From SABI01 sp963676605 (lineage in GTDB: Bacteria > Spirochaetota > Spirochaetia > Sphaerochaetales > Sphaerochaetaceae): a DNA stretch of 64,000 bases. The notes under the pieces were generated by a model. It did no database searches, was not told the origin of the DNA, and worked only from the letters and a program-made list of their open reading frames with translations. The stretch lies in the NCBI GenBank assembly GCA_963676605.2, contig CAXXSP010000026.1:1-64000 (forward strand), read 5' to 3'. Below, in pieces: positions 45,660-55,134 of the stretch. The position numbers and the translations under genes were made by a program. Every line of letters starts with the position of its first letter. The first letter of the stretch is position 1.

Positions 45660-45930
45660 CTGAAAAGGATTGATGATTCGGTCATTGCATGGCTCCTTGA
45701 AAAGGATAATCCCTCCGTCCGTTACCTGACCCTGAGGAATCTGCTGAGTTGCCCCGTACCTGACACTGAGATACTGAAAGGTTCCTCCTCCATCATGACA
45801 ACGGGACCTGTTCCTCAGATTCTTTCACTGCAGAGCAGTGACGGTTATGAGGCTATCCCGACCGTTTCTACCTGTACACGTACGAGGAAACCTCTTGAAC
45901 ACTTCTCATCCTTGCTGAACTCGACGCGAA
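45660..45930 (+). pseudogene. 5' remnant of a squalene-cyclase/prenyltransferase-like gene
   Basis: In frame from 45660 one reads RIDDSVIAWLLEKDNPSVRY then LTLRNLLSCPVPDTEIL and TGPVPQILSLQSSDGY, the start of a cyclase-like alpha-toroid protein. After a one-base shift near 45,850 it continues YPDRFYLYTYEETS, a TGA in place of a conserved Trp, then TLLILAELDANGE, and stops where the second copy of the duplicated unit begins (45930). No usual start codon is visible. The rest of the gene is absent, so the duplication inserted here or deleted it. Confidence 0.6.
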
Positions 45931-46263
45931 TGGTGAAAACTTTTACAGGAGGACACTATGCCTCGATATTCACAGAAATTCTTAGAAGAAGCCCACTCAC
46001 ACACATTCAAGAACGAGAAAGAGATCTCTGAAAGCTCCCTCGTCGTCTGCCTCTACTGCGGTCGTCTCTACGATCCGGGAAAGTACGAACCTGAGTTGGA
46101 AGAAGAACGTGACGGACAGAAAACCGCATTCTGCCATTTCTGTCCTGTTGATGCGGTTATAGGGAATGCCTCGAGCTCTCCCATAACCGATGAAGATTAC
46201 ATAAAGGAGTGCGGAGCATACTGGTTCGAAGGAAAAGAGGTTCAGCTGAACATCGTTGAATGA
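45930..46263 (+). repeat. Duplicated 334-base unit, copy 2
   Basis: Second copy of the unit at 44611-44944. It starts exactly where the cyclase-like remnant ends and stops at the TGA of the small gene; sequence beyond is unrelated. Confidence 0.92.
45958..46263 (+). CDS. Small conserved protein with two CxxC motifs, copy 2
   Basis: A 101 aa protein nearly identical to the copy at 44639-44944. It keeps CLYCGRLYD and FCHFCPVDAVIGNASS, so two CxxC pairs suited to zinc binding, and ends ECGAYWFEGKEVQLNIVE. About ten residues differ from copy 1, mainly in the last 30. Ribosome binding site and 28 bases of leader are shared. Function unknown; with its intact Cys set, copy 2 is the better candidate for the working gene. 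Confidence 0.75.
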   Translation: MPRYSQKFLEEAHSHTFKNEKEISESSLVVCLYCGRLYDPGKYEPELEEERDGQKTAFCHFCPVDAVIGNASSSPITDEDYIKECGAYWFEGKEVQLNIVE

Positions 46264-46734
46264 AAGTACCAAGTATCATGATCATAACCTGAACGTATCT
46301 CTCGCAGATACATTTTTCAGGATTTTGTATTCCCTGCAAACACGTTTTATCCCATTTTGTATTTCTCATAAATACGTTTTACTAAAAACACCAAGGTAAC
46401 GAGAACTCTGTTCGTGCATACCCGCGATGAATCCGGCAAATACTACGGACACCCCAGAGTTCTCCTGTAACATGTTCTGGCCTTTACGTGTTATACTACA
46501 TATACCTCTGTCGATCAGAGGAAACTTCATGAACTCAAATCTTTCTTCCTGTGGTCGACTGCTTTTCATCGGCCCCGTCACTCTGGAAAGTCTTACTCCG
46601 CTGCAGCGGCCGCTGGCTTCTAAGCATGCGATGCCATCTCTCAGGTGAAACCCGGGGAATACTTCTTCTGATCATACGGCACCGCATTGAATCCTGAACA
46701 CATCTGTCTCACAGACAGATCAAAGGGGGAATTC
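46264..46734. other. Gene-poor stretch of about 470 bases before the RCC1 lipoprotein
   Basis: No convincing gene. A 73-codon open frame at 46427-46648 has no ribosome binding site and no protein-like pattern. Imperfect repeats of a TTTTGTATTNC...AAATACGTTTT type occur at 46320-46385. A perfect hairpin ATCTGTCT-CAC-AGACAGAT (46702-46720) lies 4 bases before the AGGGGG ribosome binding site of the next gene. Confidence 0.5.
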
Positions 46735-48087
46735 ATGCAGAAAAGGAAGAAATCAGAATTACCTGGAAAGATAATCTCTATGGTCATACTTACTCTTCTG
46801 ATCATACTCACAGCAGCAGGATGTGAAGTGGATCAGCAGATCACACCGCCCGAAAAGGTATCGGTATTCTTCTATACCGATGGGGGATCGGCCGTATCGA
46901 CTCAGGAAATTGAAAAGAGTGAGTATGTCCCTCAGCCTCCCGATCCAATAAAAACGGGATATGATTTCGTTTCATGGTATGCTGAGCCGGAACTGAGCAC
47001 GAAATGGAATTTCACCTTCGATACAGTCTCTTCCGATATGGTGCTGTATGCAAAGTGGACTGAACGGCAGGAGAAAATCTTCGCAGGTGATTTCGACACC
47101 TTTCTCTTGAAACCGAGCGGAGTCCTGTGGGCTACCGGAAGTAATATACCCGGAAATCTTGGAACAGGTACGAATACGAATATCAGCACACCGGTGATCA
47201 TCACAGATGATGTTGTTTCCATCGCCCCCGGAGCGAGCCATACAATGGTCCTCACCTCAGACGGAAAGCTGTATGGGACGGGAGAGAACGGTCAATACCA
47301 GTTGTGTGACGGAACAGATACGGATCAGAACAGCCTTCACTTCATTATGGACGATGTAGCCGATGTGTTTGCCGGAGGTGACAGTACCTTCATTCTGAAA
47401 ATAGACGGATCACTGCTGGCAGGAGGAGATAACACCTACGGACAGCTGGGGAACGGAACACCATTACCGTACGTAGAGAGTCCTGTTTATATCACAGACA
47501 GGGTGAAAAAGGTCGCGGCAAGTGATTTTTTCTCCCTGATTCTGAAAACAGACGGCTCACTCTATGGTACGGGCTACAACCTGAATGGGGAACTTGGGGA
47601 TGGGACTAATACGAACAGATCCACTCCCGTTTTCATGATGGATGGGGTTGCAGATATTGCAGCAGGCGAGCACCATTCGGTTATCCTGAAAACCAGCGGA
47701 GCACTCCTTGTTACCGGGTACAACTATTATGGTCAGCTCTCCATAGGCACTGACGGACCTGATTCAGATATCAGCACCCCCCGCTTTATCACTGACGAAG
47801 TGACTTCCATTGCCGCGGGACGAGATTTCACCATGATCATCAAAGAAGATGGGAATCTTTATGCTTCTGGAAGAAACAATTTCGGACAGCTGGGAGACGG
47901 CACATTATTGTCAAAAACCAGATTCGAGTTGATTAAAACAGATGTAACAGCCGTCTCCTGCGGTGACCTTCACTCCGTGATTATTACTGACGAGGGAAAG
48001 ATACTTACTTCAGGAAGAAATGATGACGGTGAACTTGGAACAGGAACAACAACTGATTCGCTCTTCTATACTGAGTCTCTTTTTTGA
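46735..48087 (+). CDS. Lipoprotein with InlB-type repeat and RCC1-like beta-propeller
   Basis: A 450 aa secreted protein starting at ATG 46735 behind AGGGGG. A lipoprotein signal (IISMVILTLLIILTAAGC, lipobox LTAAGC) is followed by one Listeria-Bacteroides (InlB_B/Flg_new) repeat at about residues 40-105, ending KTGYDFVSWY and VLYAKW, then at least seven RCC1-like units of about 50 residues. Each has the form SDGKLYGTGENGQYQLCDGT or DGSLYGTGYNLNGELGDGT. RCC1 propellers bind proteins; on the cell surface of host-associated bacteria such proteins are often adhesins, which is inferred only. Confidence 0.88.
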   Translation: MQKRKKSELPGKIISMVILTLLIILTAAGCEVDQQITPPEKVSVFFYTDGGSAVSTQEIEKSEYVPQPPDPIKTGYDFVSWYAEPELSTKWNFTFDTVSSDMVLYAKWTERQEKIFAGDFDTFLLKPSGVLWATGSNIPGNLGTGTNTNISTPVIITDDVVSIAPGASHTMVLTSDGKLYGTGENGQYQLCDGTDTDQNSLHFIMDDVADVFAGGDSTFILKIDGSLLAGGDNTYGQLGNGTPLPYVESPVYITDRVKKVAASDFFSLILKTDGSLYGTGYNLNGELGDGTNTNRSTPVFMMDGVADIAAGEHHSVILKTSGALLVTGYNYYGQLSIGTDGPDSDISTPRFITDEVTSIAAGRDFTMIIKEDGNLYASGRNNFGQLGDGTLLSKTRFELIKTDVTAVSCGDLHSVIITDEGKILTSGRNDDGELGTGTTTDSLFYTESLF

Positions 48088-48293
48088 AAAATCGGAAAGA
48101 GATCATGATCGAGAGAATGCCTTCATGAGGGCATCCCTGGAGTTCATGAGGATATTTCAGGAGAAGAAGTAGATTCGAGACATAGAAGAATACGGATCGA
48201 ACTGAAGAATCCCGGTACACACACTCTCTCACGTGAAAAGCACTATCATCGTGGGGTTATATCTATTGGTATGAGTTCTCTCTCTGTCCGCCC

Positions 48294-49262
48294 TCACTCC
48301 ATCGGATAGGTCATTCCCCATCTCTCTCGTATCGCATCCATGGTGTGCATCATCTTCAGTATTTCAGAGTGAGGCATCTGTTCACATTCCACCTCACCTG
48401 CTTCTATCGCATCGATACAGGCTTCCACCTGATATTCGAAGCCGGTGATCTGCTTCGGCTGAAGCAGTTCCTTCACCTGATTGCGATCCAGATCGAATAT
48501 ACGTATCGCCTCGGGGTTGTTGATATTCTGCACCTCGATAAAACCTTTCGTTCCGTAGATCATGCCCCGTCGGTCTGTGACGGCATGCTGGGTGCTGTGA
48601 ACAGTGGCCATAACATTCCCCGGGTAGGTGAAGACGGTGGTGCTCTGCCCGTCCATTCCGGTTTCGATGGGGATCATCGTGGTATCGAATGAAGTGAAAT
48701 CGTCTCCGAGAACCATAGACATGAAGGTGATCGTGTATACACCGACGTCGAGCAGGGCTCCGCCTGCGAGAGTGGGTTCGATGAGACGGGGGACTGTATC
48801 GATGAGGTAACCGAGATTCGCGGTGAGTGATCTCACCTCGCCGATCACCCCGCTGGCGATCGTCTCATCAAGTATCTTTCTCATAGGTACGTAGCGGGTC
48901 CAGATCGCCTCGGCAAGGAGCAGCTTTCTGCTTCTGGCAAGGTCAATCACATCCCGGGCCTGCTTCTCATTGATCGTGAAAGCTTTCTCGCACAGGACAG
49001 GTTTATCATGTTCGAGAGCGAGCCTGATATGCTGCTGATGATGAGAATGGGGAGTGGCGACATAGATCAGTCCGATATCCGGGTCACTCACGAGTTCCTC
49101 ATAGGAACCGTAGGCTTTCGGCATCGAAAACTCATCTGCGAAGCTCTGAGCCTTTTCCAGTGACCGGGAACCGATTGCATACGCATTCGCCCTGTCCATC
49201 CCATTAAGAGTAGCTGCCATCTTACGGGCAATACCGCCGGCACCGATTATACCTACATTCAT
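48294..49262 (-). CDS. Gfo/Idh/MocA-family oxidoreductase
   Basis: A 322 aa NAD(P)-dependent dehydrogenase. The Rossmann loop is MNVGIIGAGGIARKMAATLN, followed by IGSRSLEKAQSFADEF, IYVATPHSHHQQHIRLALEH and the catalytic-site Lys in KPVLCEKAFTIN (the EKP-type motif reads EKA). The C-terminal substrate domain contains GGALLDVGVYTITFMSMVLG. Family enzymes oxidise or isomerise sugars, inositols or dihydrodiols; substrate unknown. AGGAGG precedes the ATG. The 5' region contains 21-base tandem repeats. Confidence 0.9.
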   Translation of the reverse strand: MNVGIIGAGGIARKMAATLNGMDRANAYAIGSRSLEKAQSFADEFSMPKAYGSYEELVSDPDIGLIYVATPHSHHQQHIRLALEHDKPVLCEKAFTINEKQARDVIDLARSRKLLLAEAIWTRYVPMRKILDETIASGVIGEVRSLTANLGYLIDTVPRLIEPTLAGGALLDVGVYTITFMSMVLGDDFTSFDTTMIPIETGMDGQSTTVFTYPGNVMATVHSTQHAVTDRRGMIYGTKGFIEVQNINNPEAIRIFDLDRNQVKELLQPKQITGFEYQVEACIDAIEAGEVECEQMPHSEILKMMHTMDAIRERWGMTYPME

Positions 49263-49316
49263 ACTGAACCTCCTCGGAACTCTTTTACTATACCATGTTT
49301 TTCTAAACCCTGAAGG

Positions 49317-49400
49317 GAATTCCTTCAGACCTGATGAGACTTCCTTCAGACCTGATGGGACTTCCTTCAGGCCTAATGGGAATTCATTCCCCGACCGGAC
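49317..49400. repeat. Four tandem 21-base repeats
   Basis: The unit GACTTCCTTCAGACCTGATGG occurs four times from 49317: GAATTCCTTCAGACCTGATGA, the unit itself, a third copy with GGCCTAATGG, and a decayed fourth. They lie between the Ldh2-type stop and the start of the Gfo/Idh gene, that is in the upstream region of the latter. Confidence 0.85.
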
Positions 49401-49407
49401 AATTCAT

Positions 49408-50466
49408 TCACTCTGGTGATGCCCACTCGGGCACGTCAACACCATAGGTCAAAGCAAGCTCTCTCAGTTCTTCAAGCAGGGCAGAAGAGAGCGGGACTCC
49501 TGTACGGCGGCGTTCCGCTTCAGTCGCGGCAAGCCCTTCTCCCGGGATATGAAGTGTCTCACCGGTTTCTTCTGAAACGATGGAATGGAGCTCATCCTTC
49601 CAGAGAGACATTCTCTGATAAAAGTCCTCCATATCCATTATCCGGGAGGGATCTATGACGATGATCAGATGGGTGATGGAAGAGACCTTCTCAGGATCCT
49701 TGTACATGCTTGAGATATCTCTCAGGAACGGACCTCCTGCCAGAACTCCGGTAAGAAGGTCGAGGGCCAGGGCGAGAGAGAATCCCTTATGCATCGCCAT
49801 CGGAAGTAGGAAACCTGCATAGCCCTCTTTCGGGTCAGTTGTAGGTCTCCCCTGGGTATCCAGTGCCCAGGTGTCGGGGATCGAAGAGCCTTCCTGCATT
49901 GCTCTCAGGAGCTTCCCGAGCGCCACTGACGATAACGAGATATCTACGGAAAAGGGAGGGTGATCCCTCATGGGGACCGAAATCGCAAGCGGGTTGTTCC
50001 CTACGATACTCCCTTTGAAATTCACCATTCCCATCAGAGGAGGAACATTGGTCGAGACAATCCCTACCATCCCCTTCTCTGCCGCCTTCATCGAATAGAG
50101 TCCGGCGGAACCGAAATGGTTGCTGTTCTTTGCCCAGATAAGCCCTACCCCATACTCGCCTGCTTTCTCAACCGCATAGGAGACAGCCTCATCAGCCACA
50201 AGGAATCCCATAGCATTGTCACCGTCCAGAATTCCCATGGGCGTTCCGGGAATCTCAGTGCGCTTCATCTCACCTTTTGCCGTGATCATCCCGGTGCTGA
50301 GTCTCTTGAGATAGACTTTCAGGCGATGAACACCATGGGTGTCTATACCTCTGAGATTCGAGAGCACGAGCAGCTCTGCGATCCGCTCGGCATGAGAAGC
50401 AGGTACCTGTACTGCCTGAAAGAGGTCACTCACAAATTCCGAGAGTACACTATGGTCTATATTCAT
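49408..50466 (-). CDS. Ldh2-family malate/lactate dehydrogenase
   Basis: A 352 aa NAD(P)-dependent 2-hydroxyacid dehydrogenase of the Ldh2 (not Rossmann) fold. It contains SNLRGIDTHGVHRLKVYLKR (catalytic His), ILDGDNAMGFLVADEAVSYA, WAKNSNHFGSAGLYSMKAAE, IVGNNPLAISVPM and a GYAGFLLPMAMHKGFSLALA segment. It is intact and distinct from the broken homologue at 2712-3845 (similar order, moderate identity). Members act on malate, lactate, ureidoglycolate or sulfolactate; context does not decide. Confidence 0.9.
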   Translation of the reverse strand: MNIDHSVLSEFVSDLFQAVQVPASHAERIAELLVLSNLRGIDTHGVHRLKVYLKRLSTGMITAKGEMKRTEIPGTPMGILDGDNAMGFLVADEAVSYAVEKAGEYGVGLIWAKNSNHFGSAGLYSMKAAEKGMVGIVSTNVPPLMGMVNFKGSIVGNNPLAISVPMRDHPPFSVDISLSSVALGKLLRAMQEGSSIPDTWALDTQGRPTTDPKEGYAGFLLPMAMHKGFSLALALDLLTGVLAGGPFLRDISSMYKDPEKVSSITHLIIVIDPSRIMDMEDFYQRMSLWKDELHSIVSEETGETLHIPGEGLAATEAERRRTGVPLSSALLEELRELALTYGVDVPEWASPE

Positions 50467-50574
50467 GACACTGTCCTTCGTGGTTTTTCATACAGCATAC
50501 CCTGTAGCCTCCCAGAATGCATCATGTTTTTCCCCGATACGAGGGAAGAAAATGTGCGTCAGAGATACATTCCC

Positions 50575-51339
50575 TCAGGAAAAGCTTCCCGAATACACTT
50601 CTGTATGATAGGGAAAGGTGACCCGTCCGTCTTTCTCAAAGGTATCGAACAGGGTGTTCAGATGCTCTGAAAACTCGCGGTATCCTGACTCCTGTGGCTG
50701 CGGAGTATACGAAGAAGAGAAGACTCTTCCAAGGAACCCCTTTCGATCGAATACCTGACGGTGAGGAAAGAGTTCATAGTCTATCGGGCTCTGAAAGAAC
50801 TCCTCTATATCTTTCTTCTCTATCGCATGATGATGAACGGAGGTATAGCGTGTACCCAGGGAACCTGTCAGGACCTCCTCATACGCCTTCATGAAAGGGT
50901 CACTCGTATCACGTCTGTTCCAGATAAGATGGACTCTGCCGCCTGCTTTCAGGATCCGGGAGAACTCGAGTCGTGTCTGGAGAGGATTGAACCAGTGAAA
51001 GGCCTGAGCACTGGTGATGAAATCGACCGAGTGGTCAGGAAGTGAGGTATGTTCGGCACCTCCGTCTATGGAGATGAAACCGGGAACATCCTCACAGAAT
51101 ACTTCTGCGGCTCTTCTCATCTCGGCATTCGGCTCAACGGCGTAGACACATTTCACACGAGAGAGGAGCTGTCTGGAAAGCAGTCCCGTCCCTGACCCGA
51201 TATCGGCGACAGCACTCGTGCTGTCCATTCCGTCAGCTTCCAGATAGTTCAGCAGGGACTCAGGATAATCAGGACGATAGGCCGCATAATCATCCACACG
51301 CGAAGAGAATCGCTCTTTCGAATCAGGTGATGTACTCAT
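50575..51339 (-). CDS. Class I SAM-dependent methyltransferase
   Basis: A 254 aa enzyme with motif I VADIGSGTGLLSRQLL (residues 43-58), acidic loop YAVEPNAEMRRA, motif II-III DHSVDFITSAQAFHWFNPLQ, and LKAGGRVHLIWNRRD. The pattern is the Methyltransf_11 type found in many small-molecule methylases. Start MSTSPDSKERFSSRVDDYAA follows the usual N-terminal helix FxxRVxxYxxxRP. Substrate unknown. It stands alone. Confidence 0.88.
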   Translation of the reverse strand: MSTSPDSKERFSSRVDDYAAYRPDYPESLLNYLEADGMDSTSAVADIGSGTGLLSRQLLSRVKCVYAVEPNAEMRRAAEVFCEDVPGFISIDGGAEHTSLPDHSVDFITSAQAFHWFNPLQTRLEFSRILKAGGRVHLIWNRRDTSDPFMKAYEEVLTGSLGTRYTSVHHHAIEKKDIEEFFQSPIDYELFPHRQVFDRKGFLGRVFSSSYTPQPQESGYREFSEHLNTLFDTFEKDGRVTFPYHTEVYSGSFS

Positions 51340-51412
51340 GAGACCTCCGGCTCAAAGGTAACAGATTGCAGGGACAGGATGGAAGTAGAGAGCTCTTCAC
51401 CTCCGTCCCTAT

Positions 51413-51760
51413 CTATTCTGCGCAGAGATCGACGGCTATGTATAGCTTGACGGGAGGTTCTTCAAAGTATTTCAGGAGGACGGGACAGAGCCAGCCGTCC
51501 ATGCCGGTCCCTTTCACGCGATACTTGTTCCAGGTACCGTTTTCCCTGCATTCCCGCCATTCCATACAGAACTGGTATTCACTGAACTTCCTGTCAGAGA
51601 ATGTCAGCGCGAGGGTATCACCCGGGAGACCGAGACGTATCTGCATTTCGCTGATCACTTCGCTCGACCCTTCTACAAATGGTTCTTCATAGACATCTTT
51701 TGCAGGATCATCAAAGTACCAGGTATCACCTTTTCTGTAGAGATGTATCGTCAGTTCCAT
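51413..51760 (-). CDS. Small conserved protein of unknown function
   Basis: A 115 aa protein from ATG 51760, with AAGGGG 5 bases before it; the open frame reaches 11 codons further up without support. It reads MELTIHLYRKGDTWYFDDPA and later VISEMQIRLGLPGD and KLYIAVDLCAE, looking like a compact alpha/beta protein with several Trp and Tyr. It resembles the DUF6717-type family in its start (LYRKGDTWYFDD), with low certainty. No membrane segments. Function unknown. Confidence 0.6.
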   Translation of the reverse strand: MELTIHLYRKGDTWYFDDPAKDVYEEPFVEGSSEVISEMQIRLGLPGDTLALTFSDRKFSEYQFCMEWRECRENGTWNKYRVKGTGMDGWLCPVLLKYFEEPPVKLYIAVDLCAE

Positions 51761-51793
51761 TCCAACCCCTTGAGACGTTTTAAGTAAAAACAC

Positions 51794-52008
51794 TTTCTAT
51801 ATAAAATACATGATACCGACGTCTCTGTGAAGGTGAAAATCTGACATATCTTATGACAATTTATCCTTTATTGTGAGATTGAAATCGAAATAGCTGGATA
51901 CCATCATGAAAGATTCATGTTTAGATGAACAACAGGGAACAAGAGAGTTGAACACGTCCCGGCACAGGTTCCCGGGAAGAAGGCCGGCTCAGATTGCGTC
52001 TGTTTTGA
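51794..52008. other. Intergenic region, no gene seen
   Basis: AT-rich; contains no open frame with protein-like sequence and no clear terminator. Confidence 0.4.
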
Positions 52009-52766
52009 TCAGATAAGGATTCTGACAAGAAGAAAGAGGGAGGAGACTCCTGCCGCGACGGCAATGACGATACTGAAGAGACGGACCTTCAGACGACGGA
52101 AGAACCGATTCCCCACGAGAGCTCCTGCCACCCCTGCGATAATCTCTACAAGAAAAAAGGGCAGCATATCAGAGCCCTACTGTGAGTGAGTAGCCGAGTG
52201 AGGCTGTGATGCCGATGAATACGGAATTCAGGAGCGCTGTTCCCACAGCCTCCTTCGCCGGCAGGGCGAACATCGCAAGAATCGGAACCACGAGGATCGG
52301 CCCTCCCGCTCCTGCAAAGGAACAGAATGCCGCAGTGAAGAATCCGATGAGGACGAGAAGAGAGGGAGAGTGGAGGTGTGCGTGAGTATCTTCTGCGTTC
52401 TCTCCCCTTCCCCTCTGTCTGTTCAGGAGGATGATACTCGAGAGCAGGATGAAGCCGTACAGTACCAGAGATACCGTCTGAACAGGCATCAGAGTATTGA
52501 GTCTGACTCCTATCAAGGCACCGGGAACACTCCCGGCACTGAGAATCAGAGCCATGCTTGAGATTAAGATTTCCCGCCTTCCAGTAGAAATACGCACCGG
52601 CTGCGCCCGAGACTGTGAAGGCAACGAACGAGAGCGTGAAGGCATCCCTCACCGGGAAGCCCATCAGGCCTGTAAGCATCACGGGAAGGAGGAAGCCTCC
52701 AATGCCGGTTCCTCCCACGAGGAATCCGATCAGGAGGTTCGCGAGGGCAAGGGAGATCAGTACCAT
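52009..52766 (-). pseudogene. TauE/SafE (TSUP) family anion permease, two frameshifts
   Basis: A TSUP permease of about 252 aa in three pieces. The first (from ATG 52766) reads ISLALANLLIGFLVGGTGIG then GFLLPVMLTGLMGFPVRDAF and stops matching near 52,560. The second (52169-52560) gives PGALIGVRLNTLMPVQTVSL, LVLIGFFTAAFCSFAGAGGPI, the repeat of the first lobe. The third (52009-52167) begins one base after a TGA and reads FLVEIIAGVAGALVGNRFFR and ends FLLVRILI. TSUP proteins move sulfite, sulfoacetate or similar anions. The 10-base spacing to the MBL-fold gene makes it the last member of the BMP-transporter operon. Confidence 0.75.
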
Positions 52767-52775
52767 CCGTTCTTC

Positions 52776-53738
52776 CTAGAAGACATCCGCATCGCGGGAG
52801 GATATCATATCACCTGCGTAGTGCTGACGCATCTCTTCGTACAGCGCCTCGCTTCTGTAGGGGACGGAATAGTTTGATTCATGAATCAACACGAGCCTGC
52901 CGACGCCTCCCTGAGAAGCCATCTGTGCGAGCTCACTCGGCTTCAGATGGTAGGACCAGATGATTGTGCTCCTTCTCCTCCTCGGAAAGTCCTCCCCAGG
53001 GTGCGTTGGGAAGCGTATCCTTCGAGCAGATCTCCGTCACCAGGATATCGACACCTTCGCAGGCCTCAGCGAACTCATCATTGACCTTTCCGTCTCCTGC
53101 CCATACCGCACTCTTATCTTTCGAGACGAACTTGTACCCGAGATTGGCGATGGTTCCGTGAGGATGGAAGAAGGCTTCCACGCTGACCCGCTCATCCTGG
53201 TAGACCTTTCCGCTTTCAGTAATATCTGTCACCTCGACACGCCAGCCGGTATCGTTCGCTCTCTCATCACCGTTGATACGCTCATGGATATCACGTTCAT
53301 GAGCCTTCAGCAGATGCTCAACAAGCTCCTTCGTCCCTTCAGGACCGTAGATTTTCATCCCTCGGTTCTTCCGAAGATCCAGGGGTTCAGGATCAGAGAG
53401 GCAAGGCCAACAATATGGTCGGAATGGAGGTGAGTGATGAAGAGTGTCGTCAGATTCTTCGGGGCGAACACGTCGATGAGCAGGCCGTCATGGGCTGTCG
53501 CAGCTTTTGCTATCGCCCGTATCACCCCTTCCCCGGCATCGATCAGATAAGGGAACCCGTCGGCTACGAATGCTCCTGCGGCTCCGAGACGGTAGGGATT
53601 CGGGCTCGGTGTACTCGTCCCGAGAGTGACGACGAACGCACTCTCGTCCCTGGCGGCGAACAGCCTTCCGGGACCCGGATCACAGAGGATCTCCTCTGTC
53701 TTGAATCTATGCATCATGGTGTTTTTTGTATCCTTCAT
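52776..53738 (-). pseudogene. MBL-fold hydrolase (RNase Z-like), two frameshifts
   Basis: A metallo-beta-lactamase-fold enzyme of about 320 aa. The first piece has VVTLGTSTPSPNPYRLGAA, YLIDAGEGVIRAIAKA and the metal motif FITHLHSDHIVGLASL. The second (from about 53,358) has MKIYGPEGTKELVEHLL, VEAFFHPHGTIANLGYKF and a SAVWAGDGKVNDEFAEAC loop with metal His/Asp. A third frame completes YHLKPSELAQMASQGGVG and RLVLIHESNYSVPY to TAG 52776-52778. Indels near 53,358 and 52,965 cause the breaks. It is an arylsulfatase/RNase Z-type hydrolase; in this operon it may act on the imported compound. Confidence 0.75.
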
Positions 53739-53771
53739 GAATTCTCCTCTTCAGTATCAGATCGTGCGGGC

Positions 53772-55121
53772 TTATCTGCCCGTCCAGTTCATTCTCTCTT
53801 TCATCACCTCACTCGCCTTGCGGCTTCGGTGAAGGATCGCCTCCTCGTCAAGCGTAAGGACTTCACCCTTGCGCATGACAGCCTTTCCTGCGACGAACAG
53901 GTCGGTGATATCTGAGATATCGACCGTCTCCACCAGCGTATTGAGCAGGTTGTAGGTGTCGGACATATATGGGGTCTGTCGAGATCTATCAGGGCGATAT
54001 CGGCTTGCTTTCCGACCTCGATCGAGCCGATATGAGCTTCTTTCCTGAGAGCCTTCGCTCCCCCCATGGTGAGCATCTCCAGCAGCTGGAGGGATTCGCG
54101 ACCTGGTAATCCATGTACGGCGCTCCCCAGACGGCTGCCTGAGAATATTTAAAGGCGGTCATCTCTCTGAACATATTCAGTCCCGCATGGGCAGCCCCGT
54201 CGGTTCCAAGTCCGACCGATACTCCGCTTGCGATAAGCTGAGGTGTCTTCGTGATCCCCTTTCCGAGATTGCTTCTCGGGCAGTGAACGACGTGAACACC
54301 CCGTTCCGCGAGGATCCTGATATCAGATTCAGAGAGCTGAATACAGTGAGCGGCAAGGAAGTTGTCGCCGAGGGCTCCGATGGAATCGAGGTATTCGATC
54401 TCTCTCATACCGAACTCTCTCAGTGCAAAGAGGGTCGACTCGGGGTATTCACTTATGTGGGCATGGATACCCGCATCTCTCTGACGCGCTGCGGCTACCA
54501 TGGCTGTGATGAGCTCTTTCGAGCACGAGCGGGCGGAACGGAACTGGAAGAAGAAATCGAATCTTCCCTCCCCCTCCTCTTTCACAAACTGGTAGAGGTC
54601 ATCATTGATCTTCAATGCTTTCGTCTATCCTGCTCAGCGAGCCGGCAGGCAGATGCTCTCCGATATCGGAAGAGGGGCGTGTCAGCGCTCCCCTCAGACC
54701 TGAAGCTTTCAGGATGGGGAAGAATCTCTTCGATATAATCGGCCCCTGCATCTGCGAAAGCCGTGATTCCCGACCTGATCATCTCCAGAGCCGCAAGCTC
54801 TGAGGAGACGGTCATCTCCTTGGCGGTGAGGCGCGTCTCGAAGGGGAGATTGAACCTGAGATAGAGGACGGGAAATTCGTTGGTGAGCACTCCACGCATC
54901 AGTTGCTGAGAGATATGTGTATGAGCGTCGATCAGACCGGGCATCGCAAGGGAACGGCTCCCGTCGAGGTATTCGGTCGCAGTAAGCCGCTGGTCTGTGT
55001 GAGACTGTATCAGTGCGATCTGAGTGCCTGTGAATGCGATATCCTGATGTGTCTTGATGGTGTAATCCGGGCTCAGAAGTGAGCAGTCCTCGATAACGAG
55101 GTCGTATGCTGTACGGTTCAT
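53772..55121 (-). pseudogene. Amidohydrolase (MtaD/SsnA-like nucleoside or guanine deaminase family), frameshifted
   Basis: A cytosine/adenosine deaminase-type amidohydrolase of about 450 aa. Motifs in successive frames: LAMPGLIDAHTHISQQLMRG (metal HxH), MIRSGITAFADAGADYIEEI, AGIHAHISEYPESTLF (metal His), FLAAHCIQLSESDIRILAER (His), VSVGLGTDGAAHAGLNMFRE (Asp) and KEAHIGSIEVGKQADIALID. At least four indels (near 54,640, 54,110, 53,970 and 53,950) break it. Enzymes of this group deaminate purine or pterin nucleosides such as methylthioadenosine. Its position after a BMP-type nucleoside transporter fits nucleoside use. Confidence 0.8.
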
Positions 55122-55134
55122 CTAATCCTGCCTG

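Noticed and set aside
45880..45930. TGA in the cyclase-like remnant as selenocysteine
   Set aside because: It replaces a conserved Trp in a truncated, frameshifted gene and has no hairpin; a point mutation of TGG is simpler.
46600..46630. PstI/NotI/SphI-like string as a cloning-vector scar
   Set aside because: Restriction sites alone are weak evidence; flanking sequence is not vector-like.
46427..46648. 73-codon open frame as a small gene
   Set aside because: No ribosome binding site, biased composition and no recognisable pattern.
49317..49400. Short repeat block as a CRISPR array
   Set aside because: The units are contiguous 21-mers without spacers and there are no cas genes.
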